From contig NZ_JAHXYR010000010.1 in NCBI RefSeq assembly GCF_019969845.1, positions 248,001 through 312,000 of the forward strand: a stretch of 64,000 nucleotides of DNA, in the 5' to 3' direction. Of the stretch, positions 8,701 through 16,608 are shown one piece after another. The translations under genes were made by a program, and so were the position numbers. The DNA comes from Sphingobacterium sp. GVS05A. Lineage in GTDB: Bacteria > Bacteroidota > Bacteroidia > Sphingobacteriales > Sphingobacteriaceae. The notes under the pieces were generated by a model. That model had not been told where the DNA came from and did not search any database. It saw only the letters and a list, made by a program, of their open reading frames with translations. Numbering within the stretch: the first letter of the stretch is position 1; each line of letters begins with the position of its first letter.

Positions 8701-8840
8701 TTGGTCACATCCGGAAATGCTTCGATTGGGGTATGCAGGTAAGCGTAAATTCCACCAAACAATAAAGCCAGCGTAAAAAAAAGCACCACCAGGGAATGTT
8801 TCAGTGAAAATGAAACGATATTTTGTACAACCTTCTTCAT
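5745..8840 (-). CDS. Heavy-metal efflux RND pump, CzcA/CusA family
   Basis: Inner-membrane proton-driven pump of a tripartite metal exporter, 1031 aa, the usual length for the HME-RND group. It has one N-terminal helix, a large periplasmic part, a helix block near 340-530, a second periplasmic part from about 560, and a final helix block near 850-1025. In TM4 the acidic triad reads D395-FGLLL-E401-GTLVIV-E408. The spacing matches the D/D/E triad of divalent-cation CzcA pumps rather than the single acid of CusA, with the middle Asp replaced by Glu. The adaptor gene ends 1 bp upstream. Likely substrates are Zn, Co or Cd, but this is inference. Confidence 0.92.
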   Translation of the reverse strand: MKKVVQNIVSFSLKHSLVVLFFTLALLFGGIYAYLHTPIEAFPDVTNTRVRIITQWPGRSAEEIEKFVTLPVTKEMNTIPKKTDVRSISLFGLSVVTVQFEDGVEDFYAQQYAGNKMRSIELPEGAESSIEPPSGATGEIFRYVVKSNLPIKEVSAIQDWVIERELVGVPGVADVVSFGGEEKIYEIKINPTELANYNLSPLDVYEAVSRSNINVGGDVIQKGNQAYVVRGVGLLDKIDDIGNILIKVVGNTPILVKHVAEIELGAKPRLGQVGLNQEDDLVQGIVIMLRGENPSAVVTRLKEKIEELNGRILPENVKIEPVIDRTKLVNNTVHTVSKNLIEGVILVSIIVFIFLNNWKTTFIVASVIPLAFLFAIILLKIQGLPANLISMGALDFGLLLEGTLVIVETVFVSLEKEAHRLGTTRFNKVSKLGIIKKSAGSVAGYIFFALLILIVALTPIFSFQKVEGKMFSPLAFTLGYALLGSLVLSLTYVPAMCKYLLKKNIKEDENKITRVSRKVIFKGFKKAFDHPKWTLGIFGLALIICMVRFSYYGSEFLPKLNEGAIYVRATLPNSVNLEESVKLTKTMKTKLIKQFDEIDFIMTQTGRPNDGTDPTGFFNIEFNIELKPEGEWKRKISKEKLIAQMRDSLQTFPGINFGFSQPIQDNVEEYVAGVKSPLVIKIFGENLQDLENKANKFAESLQKVDGITDVNVFKNIGLPELRIQLHDSKMAKYGVSTRDVQSVIEMTIGGQSVTHFYDNERIFDVRLRFQKQYRDSPEKIGNIIIPTMNDQKVPLREIATIDYHTGPAFIYRDGNSRYIGVGFNIEGRDLGSTIADAKKQIAADVKLPKSYKVVWAGEFESKERATKQLMQVVPVSLLLILLLLYANFGNLKDTLISSLTLAFAFIGGFVSLWVTGTTFGISAGIGFIILFGVATIDGIVLIGVMKENLLNKMGLMPAIYEAVKSRIRPILMIALMGAMGLLPAALSNGMGAEIQKPLAIMIVGGLIICMILSFSILPIVFYYAYKKENKD

Positions 8841-8841
8841 C

Positions 8842-9948
8842 CTATCTATTCATCAATTCATCAAATACAATCAGTTCATTTTCTGTCAACACGCGGTCCC
8901 CCTCTTCCAAACCCGTTTCGATAAAGGCATAAGCTTCGTTTTCAGACACGATATCAACAGTCCTTACGGATAGATCACAGTCACTTTTGTAGATCACGAC
9001 ATAATTCTTGTTATTATGCAGGATAACCGCGTTTTTAGGGATTGCCAGCAAGTGCTGCTTCTGCCCTGTGGATCCCTTCTCGACCAACACATCCACACTC
9101 ATGCCGGGTTTCAACCTCAAATCCTTATTGAGCAGCTTGACTCGCGCTTTAACCACCCGTTCTTCGGGATCAAAAAAGTTGGACACCTGATCAATATAGC
9201 CTTCAAAATATTCGCCTTTATAGGCCAAGGTTGTGATCCTCACATGAGCGCCATTTTTGACAAAGGGTAAGTTATTTGCGTAAATATTGACGGTCACCCA
9301 GACCTCATTCAGGTTACTGATGGACAGTAGATCCATATCGTCACCTACAGTCATACCCGGGCTTACTTTTTTGTCAACGATATACCCAGCTTTGGGTGCA
9401 CGGATATAAAAAACACCGTTCTCAGCGGATCCGTTCAGCAGTTTCATATTCGCCTTCACGTTCTGGATCCCGATCTGCACAGATTTCAGTTCGCTTTCCA
9501 TCTCTTCCAGCTCACGCTGGGAAGCCATGCCATCTTTCAGCATGCTACGCAAACTATTCACCTTGCTTTCGGTCAGGCGTCTATTGTTTTCCAGTTCACG
9601 GAGTTCCTTTCCCAGATCATTGACCGAAGTTCCTTTGAGCGATATCAGCACCTGCCCTTTCTCCACATAATCACCCATTTTTACAGCGACGGACTCTACC
9701 ATTCCCTGAATAGGGCTCTTCAGCGCTGCGAGCTCATCCTGGTTATATTGAATTGCGCCGTTTAAGGCGATCTGTTCAGACACATCTCGCCTTTGGATCG
9801 AATCAATTTTGATATGGCGTTTGAAATCATCGCTTAGGCAAAAGCCTTTTGTCTCTACAACATGCTTTTCCTCTTTTTGCTCTGCCTGACAGCCCCATAA
9901 GAGGCAAATAGACAAAAGCGTCAGTGGCATTAGAAAATTACCTTTCAT
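8842..9948 (-). CDS. RND metal-efflux periplasmic adaptor (CzcB/CusB family)
   Basis: Membrane-fusion protein linking the inner-membrane pump to the outer-membrane channel. The 368-aa protein starts with a lipoprotein signal (LSICLLWGC, Cys near 20). It continues with a lipoyl half-motif (MVESVAVKMGDYVEKGQVLISL), a long alpha-hairpin (about 115-170), a second lipoyl half (YIRAPKAGYIVDKKVSPGMTV), a beta-barrel, and a C-terminal domain ending DELMNR. It lacks the long His/Met-rich metal-binding N-terminal extension of some CzcB proteins. The start overlaps the stop of the outer-membrane gene by one base, and the pump starts 1 bp after its stop, showing tight translational coupling. Confidence 0.9.
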   Translation of the reverse strand: MKGNFLMPLTLLSICLLWGCQAEQKEEKHVVETKGFCLSDDFKRHIKIDSIQRRDVSEQIALNGAIQYNQDELAALKSPIQGMVESVAVKMGDYVEKGQVLISLKGTSVNDLGKELRELENNRRLTESKVNSLRSMLKDGMASQRELEEMESELKSVQIGIQNVKANMKLLNGSAENGVFYIRAPKAGYIVDKKVSPGMTVGDDMDLLSISNLNEVWVTVNIYANNLPFVKNGAHVRITTLAYKGEYFEGYIDQVSNFFDPEERVVKARVKLLNKDLRLKPGMSVDVLVEKGSTGQKQHLLAIPKNAVILHNNKNYVVIYKSDCDLSVRTVDIVSENEAYAFIETGLEEGDRVLTENELIVFDELMNR

Positions 9949-11219
9949 TAGACGATATCCTTTCCGACTAAATAGGTCAATTCTTCACTATACTGAAGAT
10001 ATTTAGCCCTGCGTTCCAATATTGATTCTTTGTTTTCCATATAATTATTGATAAAGTCTATAAACTCAACGATAGTCAACCTGCGTTCCTGGAAATTTCG
10101 GACATAGCGTTCCAGGGCCACATCCAGTTTACCGTCAAATCCTTTATCCATCGTTTTTAGACTAGATTCCAAGTTGCTTAGACGTGCAGAAAGAAAATCG
10201 ATCTCCCGTTCGATATCAATACGGAACTGCTCGATTTCAACCTTATTTTTTTCCAGTTCCAGCTTGGCAATTTTGATATTCCCTTGGTTTCTATTAAATA
10301 GGGGCAGATCCATAGACAGGCCCAGACCAATAAAATCACGCATAATATTCCCGCCCCGATCATAATTCACCGAGACTTCCAGGTTTGGTACACGTTCGGC
10401 TTTCTCTATTTCAAGTTGTGCCTGCCCTTTCTTAAATTCATTGTGGATGATTTTATAATCACTGCGATTATCCATGGCCATGATTTTCCATTCGTTTTGC
10501 TTATTCGCAATAAAGGCGGGGCTACCGATGGTATCTGCGATGGAAAGTGCCGCTCCTTTCGATCCGAGATAGCGTGCGACATCGTTCATTTTTGCTATTT
10601 TCTCCTGCTGGATTTCATTCAGCTTATTCCCAAAAGCAATGGATTCACTCTGGATCCGGAGGTAATCCATTTCGCTGACATTGCCTTCTTTCCACTGGTT
10701 TTGGTAAGACTGTGCCAATTTATGGAAGATTCCGACCTGATTGCTGTAGAGACGCTCCTTTTCCTGCAGCACCTGCAATTCCAGACATTGGCTGCGGAGG
10801 TCATATTTCAGATTGCGGAGCAACTCCTCAAATTGAAGTTGTGCATTCTCCTTTTCAAGGAGTTGCAGCTGTACCCGTTTTTTTCTTTTGCCGGCCAGTT
10901 CAATCGTCTGTTCCAGTTCCATTTGCACCTGTTGATATCGTCCATAGTTTCCGATCAATGCCGGCAGCTCCTCACTAGAAGAGTTTTTCCAGAGGTTGAC
11001 CTCGCCGATGGAGATCTTGGGGTTGGGCCACAGCTTGGCTTGTAGTACCGCAGCTTCTGCCTGTTTCATCTGAAAACGCTGCGCCATCAAGGAAAGGTTA
11101 TGTGTCAGGAATACCTGTTCAATCTCTGATTTTTGCAAGCGTTTTTCGGGCATTTCCTGTGCAAATAGTCTGCTATTCAGGCCAAGAAGAATAACTAATG
11201 TAATGCGTATTTTTCTCAC
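9948..11219 (-). CDS. TolC-family outer-membrane factor of the metal pump (CzcC-like)
   Basis: Outer-membrane trimeric channel component of the metal exporter. Two TolC-type repeats can be followed, with long coiled-coil helices (for example residues 110-220 and 315-410) and the PNPKISIGEVNLW strand near the start. A signal peptide precedes the mature part (LVILLGLNSRLFAQE). No ATG is available: GTG codons occur at 11237 and 11219. I use 11219 because a TAGTTTTG -7-like element at 11237-11244 would place the transcript start below the longer version. First gene of the CBA operon, 72-90 bp after the sensor kinase. Confidence 0.88.
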   Translation of the reverse strand: MRKIRITLVILLGLNSRLFAQEMPEKRLQKSEIEQVFLTHNLSLMAQRFQMKQAEAAVLQAKLWPNPKISIGEVNLWKNSSSEELPALIGNYGRYQQVQMELEQTIELAGKRKKRVQLQLLEKENAQLQFEELLRNLKYDLRSQCLELQVLQEKERLYSNQVGIFHKLAQSYQNQWKEGNVSEMDYLRIQSESIAFGNKLNEIQQEKIAKMNDVARYLGSKGAALSIADTIGSPAFIANKQNEWKIMAMDNRSDYKIIHNEFKKGQAQLEIEKAERVPNLEVSVNYDRGGNIMRDFIGLGLSMDLPLFNRNQGNIKIAKLELEKNKVEIEQFRIDIEREIDFLSARLSNLESSLKTMDKGFDGKLDVALERYVRNFQERRLTIVEFIDFINNYMENKESILERRAKYLQYSEELTYLVGKDIV

Positions 11220-11236
11220 TCTATTTTGTGTTTCCA

Positions 11237-11265
11237 CAAAACTAAGAGACAGGGATTACAGGCAA
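11237..11265 (-). promoter_or_regulatory. Promoter in front of the metal-efflux CBA genes
   Basis: On the minus strand TTG (11265-11263), 18 bases, then TAGTTTTG (11244-11237) match the Bacteroidota consensus. This suggests that the efflux genes have their own promoter downstream of the two-component genes. Confidence 0.45.
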
Positions 11266-11286
11266 CTTTAAGGTAAATTAAAGTTT

Positions 11287-11313
11287 GATTAGAAGAGATT
11301 AGAGAATGGTTAG
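11287..11313 (-). promoter_or_regulatory. Three direct repeats, candidate response-regulator binding site
   Basis: Plus-strand GATTAG at 11287 and 11297 and GGTTAG at 11308 (minus strand CTAATC/CTAACC) repeat at 10- and 11-bp spacing, on one helix face, about 22-50 bp upstream of the -33 element of the CBA promoter. OmpR-type regulators bind tandem repeats spaced like this. The neighbouring OmpR-type regulator is the obvious candidate. The last repeat overlaps the kinase stop codon. Confidence 0.4.
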
Positions 11314-12656
11314 AATTTTGGGAATAGCAGCGATACCGTCGTCCCCAGGTCATTGGAACGAATAGCAAAGTCCACCCCCTGGTCTTTAAAAACGATCTGC
11401 GCAAAGGAAAGGCCGATACCACTACCTTTGACAGTACCGACATTCGTCCCGCGGTAGAAGGTCTGCTTCACTGCCTCCAGCTCCGCCTCTGGAATACCGA
11501 TGCCCTGATCAATGACCTGCAGGGATAGGCGCTCATCGAGGATCGTCATGCGCACCACTACTTCCTGGCCATTGGCATATTTAAGAGCGTTTTCGATCAG
11601 ATTGGAGATCGACAGGGCCACAAGCATACGATTGCCCCGAAAATTAAAATAATGCGGTTCATCCACCTGTAGCTCGATTTTTAAGGGTACGGCAAATGTC
11701 CGCTTAAACTTAGGTACCAGGTCCCAGACCACTTCATCGATCCGAAAGACCTCCATCGATCGCTTCAAGGCTCGATCTTCTGTCAGCAATAGAAAATTTC
11801 CGATCAGGTGATTTAGAAAATTTACATGCTCGGTGATTGTTGCTGCCAGCTCCTGATACTCTTCCTGGCTACGGGATTTCGTTCCAAAAACCTCCATAGA
11901 CCCCAAAATACCGGCAAGGGGTGTACGGAACTCATGGGATACATAGCTCACAAAATTCTTTCGGATGATCATATTTTCACTGATCCGGCGCAGGAGCGCA
12001 TTGTAGCTTTCGATCAGGTCTTGCAGCTCATCTTTTGTCTTGATAACCGTCAACGGCTCCTGGATGGTATTTAGATCCTTATCTTGGATTTCCTGAATAA
12101 CATTCCGGATGGGCAGATAGGCATATTTACTCAGCCAGACCGACAACAAGACAATGCTGATCAAGGCAACCAGAAAAACAAGCACGAGAATAAAAAGCAG
12201 GCGATTTAGCTGCTGATTAAAGTCCGTATTAGACTCTTTGACAAAGACAAAAAAATCACCCTGATTATCGGGATAATACAGGCCAAAATAAAAGCTATCC
12301 TCCGTTTTAAAATAAACTGTTTTTTGAGATTTCAGCTGCGTCAATAAGCTTTTACTGATTTGATTATCGTATTTCAGGCCACCATAGCTCACTTGGCCTT
12401 CGGCATTATAGACCGCTACCATGGCGCGCTTGACCAGACTTTCATATTGATTTTTGGACTCCAGATGTTTTAAAGGGCTCTGTTCATCCGCCTCCAGGTA
12501 ATAGATACCGGCGATTTTTGCGTTTTTTTCCAGCGAACTGATCAGATGCCTTTCGGAAGAATTATAGAATATCCAGTAAATGACCAGCGTTGCAAGTCCA
12601 AAAATGATCGTGAAGACCAAGGAAGAAAAAAGTGTCAGTCTGATCTTGAGGTTCAT
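11310..12656 (-). CDS. Sensor histidine kinase of the metal-efflux cluster
   Basis: Membrane sensor kinase, 448 aa. Two helices (about 9-30 and 153-175) bracket a periplasmic sensor region. A HAMP-like linker (about 176-228) is followed by the phospho-acceptor H241 in SHEFRTPLAG, and a HATPase_c domain with N box ISNLIENALKYA, G1 DQGIGIP and G2 GSGIGLSFAQ. It is paired with the response regulator that ends 2 bp upstream. The position in front of a CzcCBA-type pump suggests sensing of periplasmic metal, as in CzcS/CusS; the sensor region shows no obvious metal-binding cluster. Confidence 0.9.
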   Translation of the reverse strand: MNLKIRLTLFSSLVFTIIFGLATLVIYWIFYNSSERHLISSLEKNAKIAGIYYLEADEQSPLKHLESKNQYESLVKRAMVAVYNAEGQVSYGGLKYDNQISKSLLTQLKSQKTVYFKTEDSFYFGLYYPDNQGDFFVFVKESNTDFNQQLNRLLFILVLVFLVALISIVLLSVWLSKYAYLPIRNVIQEIQDKDLNTIQEPLTVIKTKDELQDLIESYNALLRRISENMIIRKNFVSYVSHEFRTPLAGILGSMEVFGTKSRSQEEYQELAATITEHVNFLNHLIGNFLLLTEDRALKRSMEVFRIDEVVWDLVPKFKRTFAVPLKIELQVDEPHYFNFRGNRMLVALSISNLIENALKYANGQEVVVRMTILDERLSLQVIDQGIGIPEAELEAVKQTFYRGTNVGTVKGSGIGLSFAQIVFKDQGVDFAIRSNDLGTTVSLLFPKF

Positions 12657-12658
12657 AG

Positions 12659-13345
12659 TCAGTCCGTTTTGAGCATGTAACCAACCCCTTTGACCGTCCT
12701 GATAATGGATGTATCACTTCCGTCGTCCACTTTCCCTCGCAGATAGGAGACGTACACATCCACGACATTGGTATTGTTATCAAAATCAATTCCCCAGACC
12801 GCCTGCAGGATCGCGGTACGTGAAAGGGTTTTATTGCGGTTTTCGATCAGGTACTTAAATAGTTTAAATTCTTTAGGCGAAAGATCGACATTTGCACCAC
12901 CTTTATAGACTTCATAACGATCCAGATCCACTTTGAGATCGCGAATTTCGATGCAGCTATCATTCACATGGCTTGTATTTTTATAGCTGTCGCGGCGTAC
13001 CAAGGCTTTGATGCGGCTGACGAGTTCCTTAAACGAAAAAGGTTTGACCAGGTAATCATCGGCACCACTTTCCAGGGCATCGACTTTATCTTCAATTTCA
13101 CCTAGTGCGCTTAGGATCAGAATGGGAATATGGTTTTTGCGGTAACGTAGTGTTTTTGTAAACTGGATCCCATCGATTCCCGGCAGCATAATATCCAGCA
13201 CCACAATATCCAGGGAATCTGCATTGACCCATTCCCGCGCCGCTTCAGCGGATTCTGCCAAAATGACCTGATGGCCCAACTCTTCCAGCCCTTTCACTAC
13301 AAAGCTACTAATACGACGATCGTCCTCTACCAAAAGTATCTGCAT
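12659..13345 (-). CDS. OmpR-family response regulator of the metal-efflux cluster
   Basis: A 228-aa two-domain regulator. The receiver domain has the acidic pocket E7-D8-D9, phospho-acceptor D51 in VVLDIMLPG and Lys in LVKPFSF. The C-terminal winged helix includes the LSPKEFKLFKYLIENRNKTLSR and VVDVYVSYLRGKVD segments typical of OmpR/PhoB. It is first in its operon, 2 bp before the kinase. It is expected to activate the downstream CBA genes when metal is sensed; three direct repeats at 11287-11313 are candidate sites. Confidence 0.92.
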   Translation of the reverse strand: MQILLVEDDRRISSFVVKGLEELGHQVILAESAEAAREWVNADSLDIVVLDIMLPGIDGIQFTKTLRYRKNHIPILILSALGEIEDKVDALESGADDYLVKPFSFKELVSRIKALVRRDSYKNTSHVNDSCIEIRDLKVDLDRYEVYKGGANVDLSPKEFKLFKYLIENRNKTLSRTAILQAVWGIDFDNNTNVVDVYVSYLRGKVDDGSDTSIIRTVKGVGYMLKTD

Positions 13346-13478
13346 AAACTGAATTTATTTTTATACGGGATTATAAAAATTATGAATTTCCTAACGGAAT
13401 CTACAAGTATACGAATTTACAAATTAATCCTTAGACAGGCCACAGCCCTATATTGCCCCATATCGACCGGCCTATCCA

Positions 13479-13505
13479 GATCTCAGGCAGCAGCCATCTG
13501 AGATC
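13479..13505 (+). repeat. 8-bp inverted repeat followed by a T run
   Basis: GATCTCAG (13479-13486) and CTGAGATC (13498-13505) are perfect arms with an 11-nt loop, followed by AGTTTTTTC on the plus strand. The form is that of a terminator for plus-strand transcription, yet both flanking genes are on the minus strand. It may stop antisense transcription or be a chance structure. Confidence 0.35.
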
Positions 13506-13537
13506 AGTTTTTTCGTTGAGGCCTTAGCAGGCAACCT

Positions 13538-14035
13538 TTACTTCAGACAACGAGCAGTGACCAGCAGTTGGCCGACATGACGCTGTGCATGTTCAGCAGC
13601 ATGAAATAAGAGACCGATCAGGGTGGTTGGAATCTGCTTTCTCCCCAGGAAACGTTCATCAGTCAACGTTGAGGGATCAGTCACCGATAAGACATCTAAA
13701 GCCTGTCGGATCTGCAGCTGTAGGTTTTCGACTAGCGTAGCGACGCTGAGCTCCATATCCACAATACCTTCTTTTTGAAGATAATCAAACTGCTCGGCAG
13801 ACAAGGATTTGCCTGCTGCATACGTAAACATGCGATCAATCACACCGCGGATATGCAGCAGATGAAATCCAATGCTAGCGTTGCCACAGGGGCGTGCCCA
13901 GAGCTGCTCACACGACAGCTGAGCTGTATATTTTGCGCTATCCTCTTCCACTTGTAGCAGCACGTGTGCCACCGGCTGCAAAAGATCCGGAATCCCCGTG
14001 ATTGGTCCCCGCATCCATACTTCTAAGTTGTCCAT
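13538..14035 (-). CDS. DinB-family protein, 165 aa
   Basis: Four-helix-bundle protein of the DinB/YfiT superfamily, which often acts as a metal-dependent thiol transferase or is of unknown enzymatic role. The metal-binding histidine triad is visible: a histidine in the second helix (H58, GFHLLHIRG) and two in the last helix, in FHAAEHAQRHVGQLL. Length is typical. The gene lies 15 bp after the DoxX gene on the same strand, so they probably form an operon. No promoter was identified. Confidence 0.8.
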   Translation of the reverse strand: MDNLEVWMRGPITGIPDLLQPVAHVLLQVEEDSAKYTAQLSCEQLWARPCGNASIGFHLLHIRGVIDRMFTYAAGKSLSAEQFDYLQKEGIVDMELSVATLVENLQLQIRQALDVLSVTDPSTLTDERFLGRKQIPTTLIGLLFHAAEHAQRHVGQLLVTARCLK

Positions 14036-14050
14036 ACCTGATTCTATAAC

Positions 14051-14443
14051 CTATTTTCGTTTGCTCGTACTCTTTAATGCCCAGGCAACCAATACCGGCT
14101 GAAAAAACAAACGGGCAAGCCTTTTTCCATCGCTATCCAGTCCGAACCCATCCCGATGTGCTGTATATTGCGCAATATTGCCCGGAAACACAGCAACAAA
14201 AAAGGCCGCTGCAATTTTACCGACTGTAGCACGATGTTTGGCATTTGCCAAAATGAGCGCACCGCCCAGGGCGATTTCGGCAAAACCCGAATATACCACC
14301 GTATCATCTTTGGAGATCGGAACCCAATCAGGTACCTGTGCCTGAAATTCTTTCCGGGCAAAGGTCAGATGTCCGATGCCCGCTACCATTAAAAAAGCAC
14401 CTAAGCCATAGCGTGCAATCTTTTGAATGCAAGATTTTTCCAT
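14051..14443 (-). CDS. DoxX-family membrane protein, 130 aa
   Basis: Small membrane protein with about four helices. The family pattern of an early YGLGAFLMVAGIGHL helix, the loop PDWVP, and the second helix YSGFAEIALGGALIL is clear. DoxX-type proteins act in the inner membrane, in places linked to thiol or quinone redox stress. It is co-directional with the DinB gene 15 bp downstream. No promoter consensus was found. Confidence 0.8.
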   Translation of the reverse strand: MEKSCIQKIARYGLGAFLMVAGIGHLTFARKEFQAQVPDWVPISKDDTVVYSGFAEIALGGALILANAKHRATVGKIAAAFFVAVFPGNIAQYTAHRDGFGLDSDGKRLARLFFQPVLVAWALKSTSKRK

Positions 14444-14632
14444 ACTATTTTTTAATAGAAGACAGTATAGGACGAAAATAGTTTGATAAGGGAAGCCCCT
14501 TCTTTCCCAAATGTTTCCAGAATCTATCTGAAACTTTACCCTGTGGCATTTTTTGTTTCCGAGCTTAAGACAGCCTGGATGACAAAAAGCAAGCCCACAA
14601 GAGGTGTAATAAAATTTAGTAAAATAGCGAAT

Positions 14633-15097
14633 ATGAAGAAACTAACTTGGTTAGCAGCTGTACTGATAACAGGCAGCGCATTGACATTCACAGCATGTGA
14701 CAAAGATGATGCAATGGAAAGCCGTGTCGGCTATGCTGAACTACCCCAGGCGGGCAAAACGATGATTGAATCTCATTTTGGGGCAAGCACAGTAGCCAGC
14801 ATCACACGAAAAAACAATGCCGATACAGACGGTAGTCTCTATGAAGTCAGATTGAACAACGGCATAGAGATCGATTTAGATAAAGATGGTAATTGGACCG
14901 ATATTGACGGTAATCATCAAAAATTGCCCAACGCGATTATCCCCACTCCTATATTGAGCTATGTCGTTAAGCAATACCCAGCGCCTTTATTTATCGAAGG
15001 TATTGACAAAGAGCCTTATGGTTACCAAATCGATTTGTCCAATGATCTGGATTTAAAATTTAATGCAGATGGTAGTTTCATCGGTCTTGATGACTAA
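14633..15097 (+). CDS. PepSY-like (DUF2874-type) lipoprotein, 154 aa
   Basis: A periplasmic protein with a signal peptide ending in a lipobox-like LTFTAC (Cys near 23). Two tandem PepSY-like repeats follow. The first holds LPQAGKTMIESHFG...YEVRLNNGIEIDLDKDGNWTDIDG; the second holds PTPILSYVVKQYP...GYQIDLSNDLDLKFNADGSF. This is the beta-lactamase-inhibitor-like fold common in Bacteroidota. A longer frame exists, but the ATG at 14633 starts the signal peptide. It is monocistronic. Function in this family is unproven; PepSY domains are thought to bind or inhibit partners. Confidence 0.85.
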   Translation: MKKLTWLAAVLITGSALTFTACDKDDAMESRVGYAELPQAGKTMIESHFGASTVASITRKNNADTDGSLYEVRLNNGIEIDLDKDGNWTDIDGNHQKLPNAIIPTPILSYVVKQYPAPLFIEGIDKEPYGYQIDLSNDLDLKFNADGSFIGLDD

Positions 15098-15108
15098 GGC
15101 GAACCATC

Positions 15109-15138
15109 AAAAAAGGGACTTATCAAGCGATAAGTCCC
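15109..15138 (-). terminator. Terminator of the HAE1 RND operon
   Basis: A perfect 10-bp stem, GGGACTTATC and GATAAGTCCC with a 4-nt loop, is followed on the minus strand by TTTTTT. It sits 28 bp after the stop of the outer-membrane factor gene. Confidence 0.85.
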
Positions 15139-15165
15139 AACCAGTAAAAAACAAACATTGACAAA

Positions 15166-16608
15166 CTATTGCTGGCGATCCCAGCCGCCACCAAGAGATC
15201 TATATATCGCTACACTCGCTTTGAGCTGATTCGCTTTCTTCTCAACCAGTTCAAATTTGGATTCCAATGCATCGCGTTGCGTCAGCAACACTTCCATATA
15301 ATCCGCGCGGGCATACTTAAATAAATCATTGGAGATAGCGATAGATTCTTTTAGCGCATCGACTTCCCGGGTCTTGATCGCAAGGCCACTTTCCAGATTT
15401 TTAATTTTTGAAAGCTGGTTAGCGACTTCGATATAAGCAGCTAATATGGTTTGCTCATAATGGTAGACTGCCTGCACCTGTCTTGCGTTGGCATTATAAT
15501 AGGCCGCTTTGATCGCTCTTTTATTGATCAGGGGAGCAGTAAGCTCGCCGACAAGTGAAGTCAAAAAGGATTCCGGTTTAATCAAATAGGTCGGATCAAA
15601 CGCCTGCAAGCCCACACCTGCAGCAATATCCAGGGAAGGATAGAAACGCGCTTTCGCGGATTTAATATCCAATTTGGAGGCAGCGAGTTCATATTCTGCC
15701 TGCTTGATATCCGGTCTATTTTCCAGCAGATCGGCCGGGATACCCGTGTAGACTGTCTGTGGCACGAGCTGCTCAAAAGCATCCTTGTTGCGCTGCACTG
15801 GCTGCGGGAATCTACCGACCAGATAATTGATCCTATTTTCAGTTTCCGTTATCTGCTGCTGGATATCATATTGCATCCCCTGGGTTTTCAGGATCTGTGC
15901 CTCGAATCTTTTGATGGCAAGCTTGTTCGACCGCGCGTTCTTTTTCAAGTCATTGACCACTGTTAGCGCATCATTTTGGATCTTCACGTTTTCATTTACC
16001 ACCAGCAGTTCGTTGTCCAGTGCCAGGAGCTCATAATAAGCATCTGCAATTTCGGAGATGAGATGCGTCACCATAAAGTTTTTGCCTTCTACACTCGCAA
16101 AATACCGCTGCAATTGCGCTTTGGTGGCATTGTGTAGTTTACCCCAGATATCCGTTTCCCATTGCGCCTGTACACCGACACCAAAATCAAACAGCGGTTC
16201 GGGCATCTCCCGGCCCGGTTCGATTTCGGTATTTTTCTCCATCGCACCGATATTGGTGTAACGGCTCACTTTGTCAACACCGGCACCTACTTTAAGCCCT
16301 ACAGAAGGTAAATATTCCCCTTTTTTGGCACTGACCTCATTTTTGGCCATCTCGATTTCCTGAAGCACAATATGGAGCTCCTGATTATTTGCGAGTGCCA
16401 GACCGATCAGTCCCTGTAGATTGGGATCATTGAAATAACTGTTCCATTTGATTTTCCCAGTATTTGTAGAGTTATTTTCGGCAGTACCATATTTCTCTGG
16501 TACAGCCCTATTTTCAGCACGCTGTTGTATTTCCAAAGGTTTGCAGCCCACGAAACTCAGTAAGAAAAGTGCAAAACTTGTATATTGATATAATCTATTT
16601 CTATTCAT
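15166..16608 (-). CDS. RND outer-membrane factor, OprM/NodT family lipoprotein
   Basis: Outer-membrane channel of the second tripartite efflux system, 480 aa. A lipoprotein signal (FALFLLSFVGC, Cys near 22) is followed by two OEP repeats. The NodT-type hallmark is visible in LGRFPQPV and GIPADLLENRPDIKQAEYELAASKLDIKSAKARFYPSLDI. The gene overlaps the end of the pump gene by 8 bp, indicating translational coupling, and closes the operon just before the terminator at 15109-15138. Confidence 0.92.
   Translation of the reverse strand: MNRNRLYQYTSFALFLLSFVGCKPLEIQQRAENRAVPEKYGTAENNSTNTGKIKWNSYFNDPNLQGLIGLALANNQELHIVLQEIEMAKNEVSAKKGEYLPSVGLKVGAGVDKVSRYTNIGAMEKNTEIEPGREMPEPLFDFGVGVQAQWETDIWGKLHNATKAQLQRYFASVEGKNFMVTHLISEIADAYYELLALDNELLVVNENVKIQNDALTVVNDLKKNARSNKLAIKRFEAQILKTQGMQYDIQQQITETENRINYLVGRFPQPVQRNKDAFEQLVPQTVYTGIPADLLENRPDIKQAEYELAASKLDIKSAKARFYPSLDIAAGVGLQAFDPTYLIKPESFLTSLVGELTAPLINKRAIKAAYYNANARQVQAVYHYEQTILAAYIEVANQLSKIKNLESGLAIKTREVDALKESIAISNDLFKYARADYMEVLLTQRDALESKFELVEKKANQLKASVAIYRSLGGGWDRQQ

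Noticed and set aside
10416..11045. Plus-strand 209-codon frame opposite the CzcC-like gene
   Set aside because: Antisense shadow of a clear TolC-family gene; sequence is hydrophobic by reverse-codon bias only.
13479..13505. Terminator of the DinB gene
   Set aside because: The T run is on the plus-strand side, while DinB is transcribed from the minus strand; listed only as an inverted repeat.
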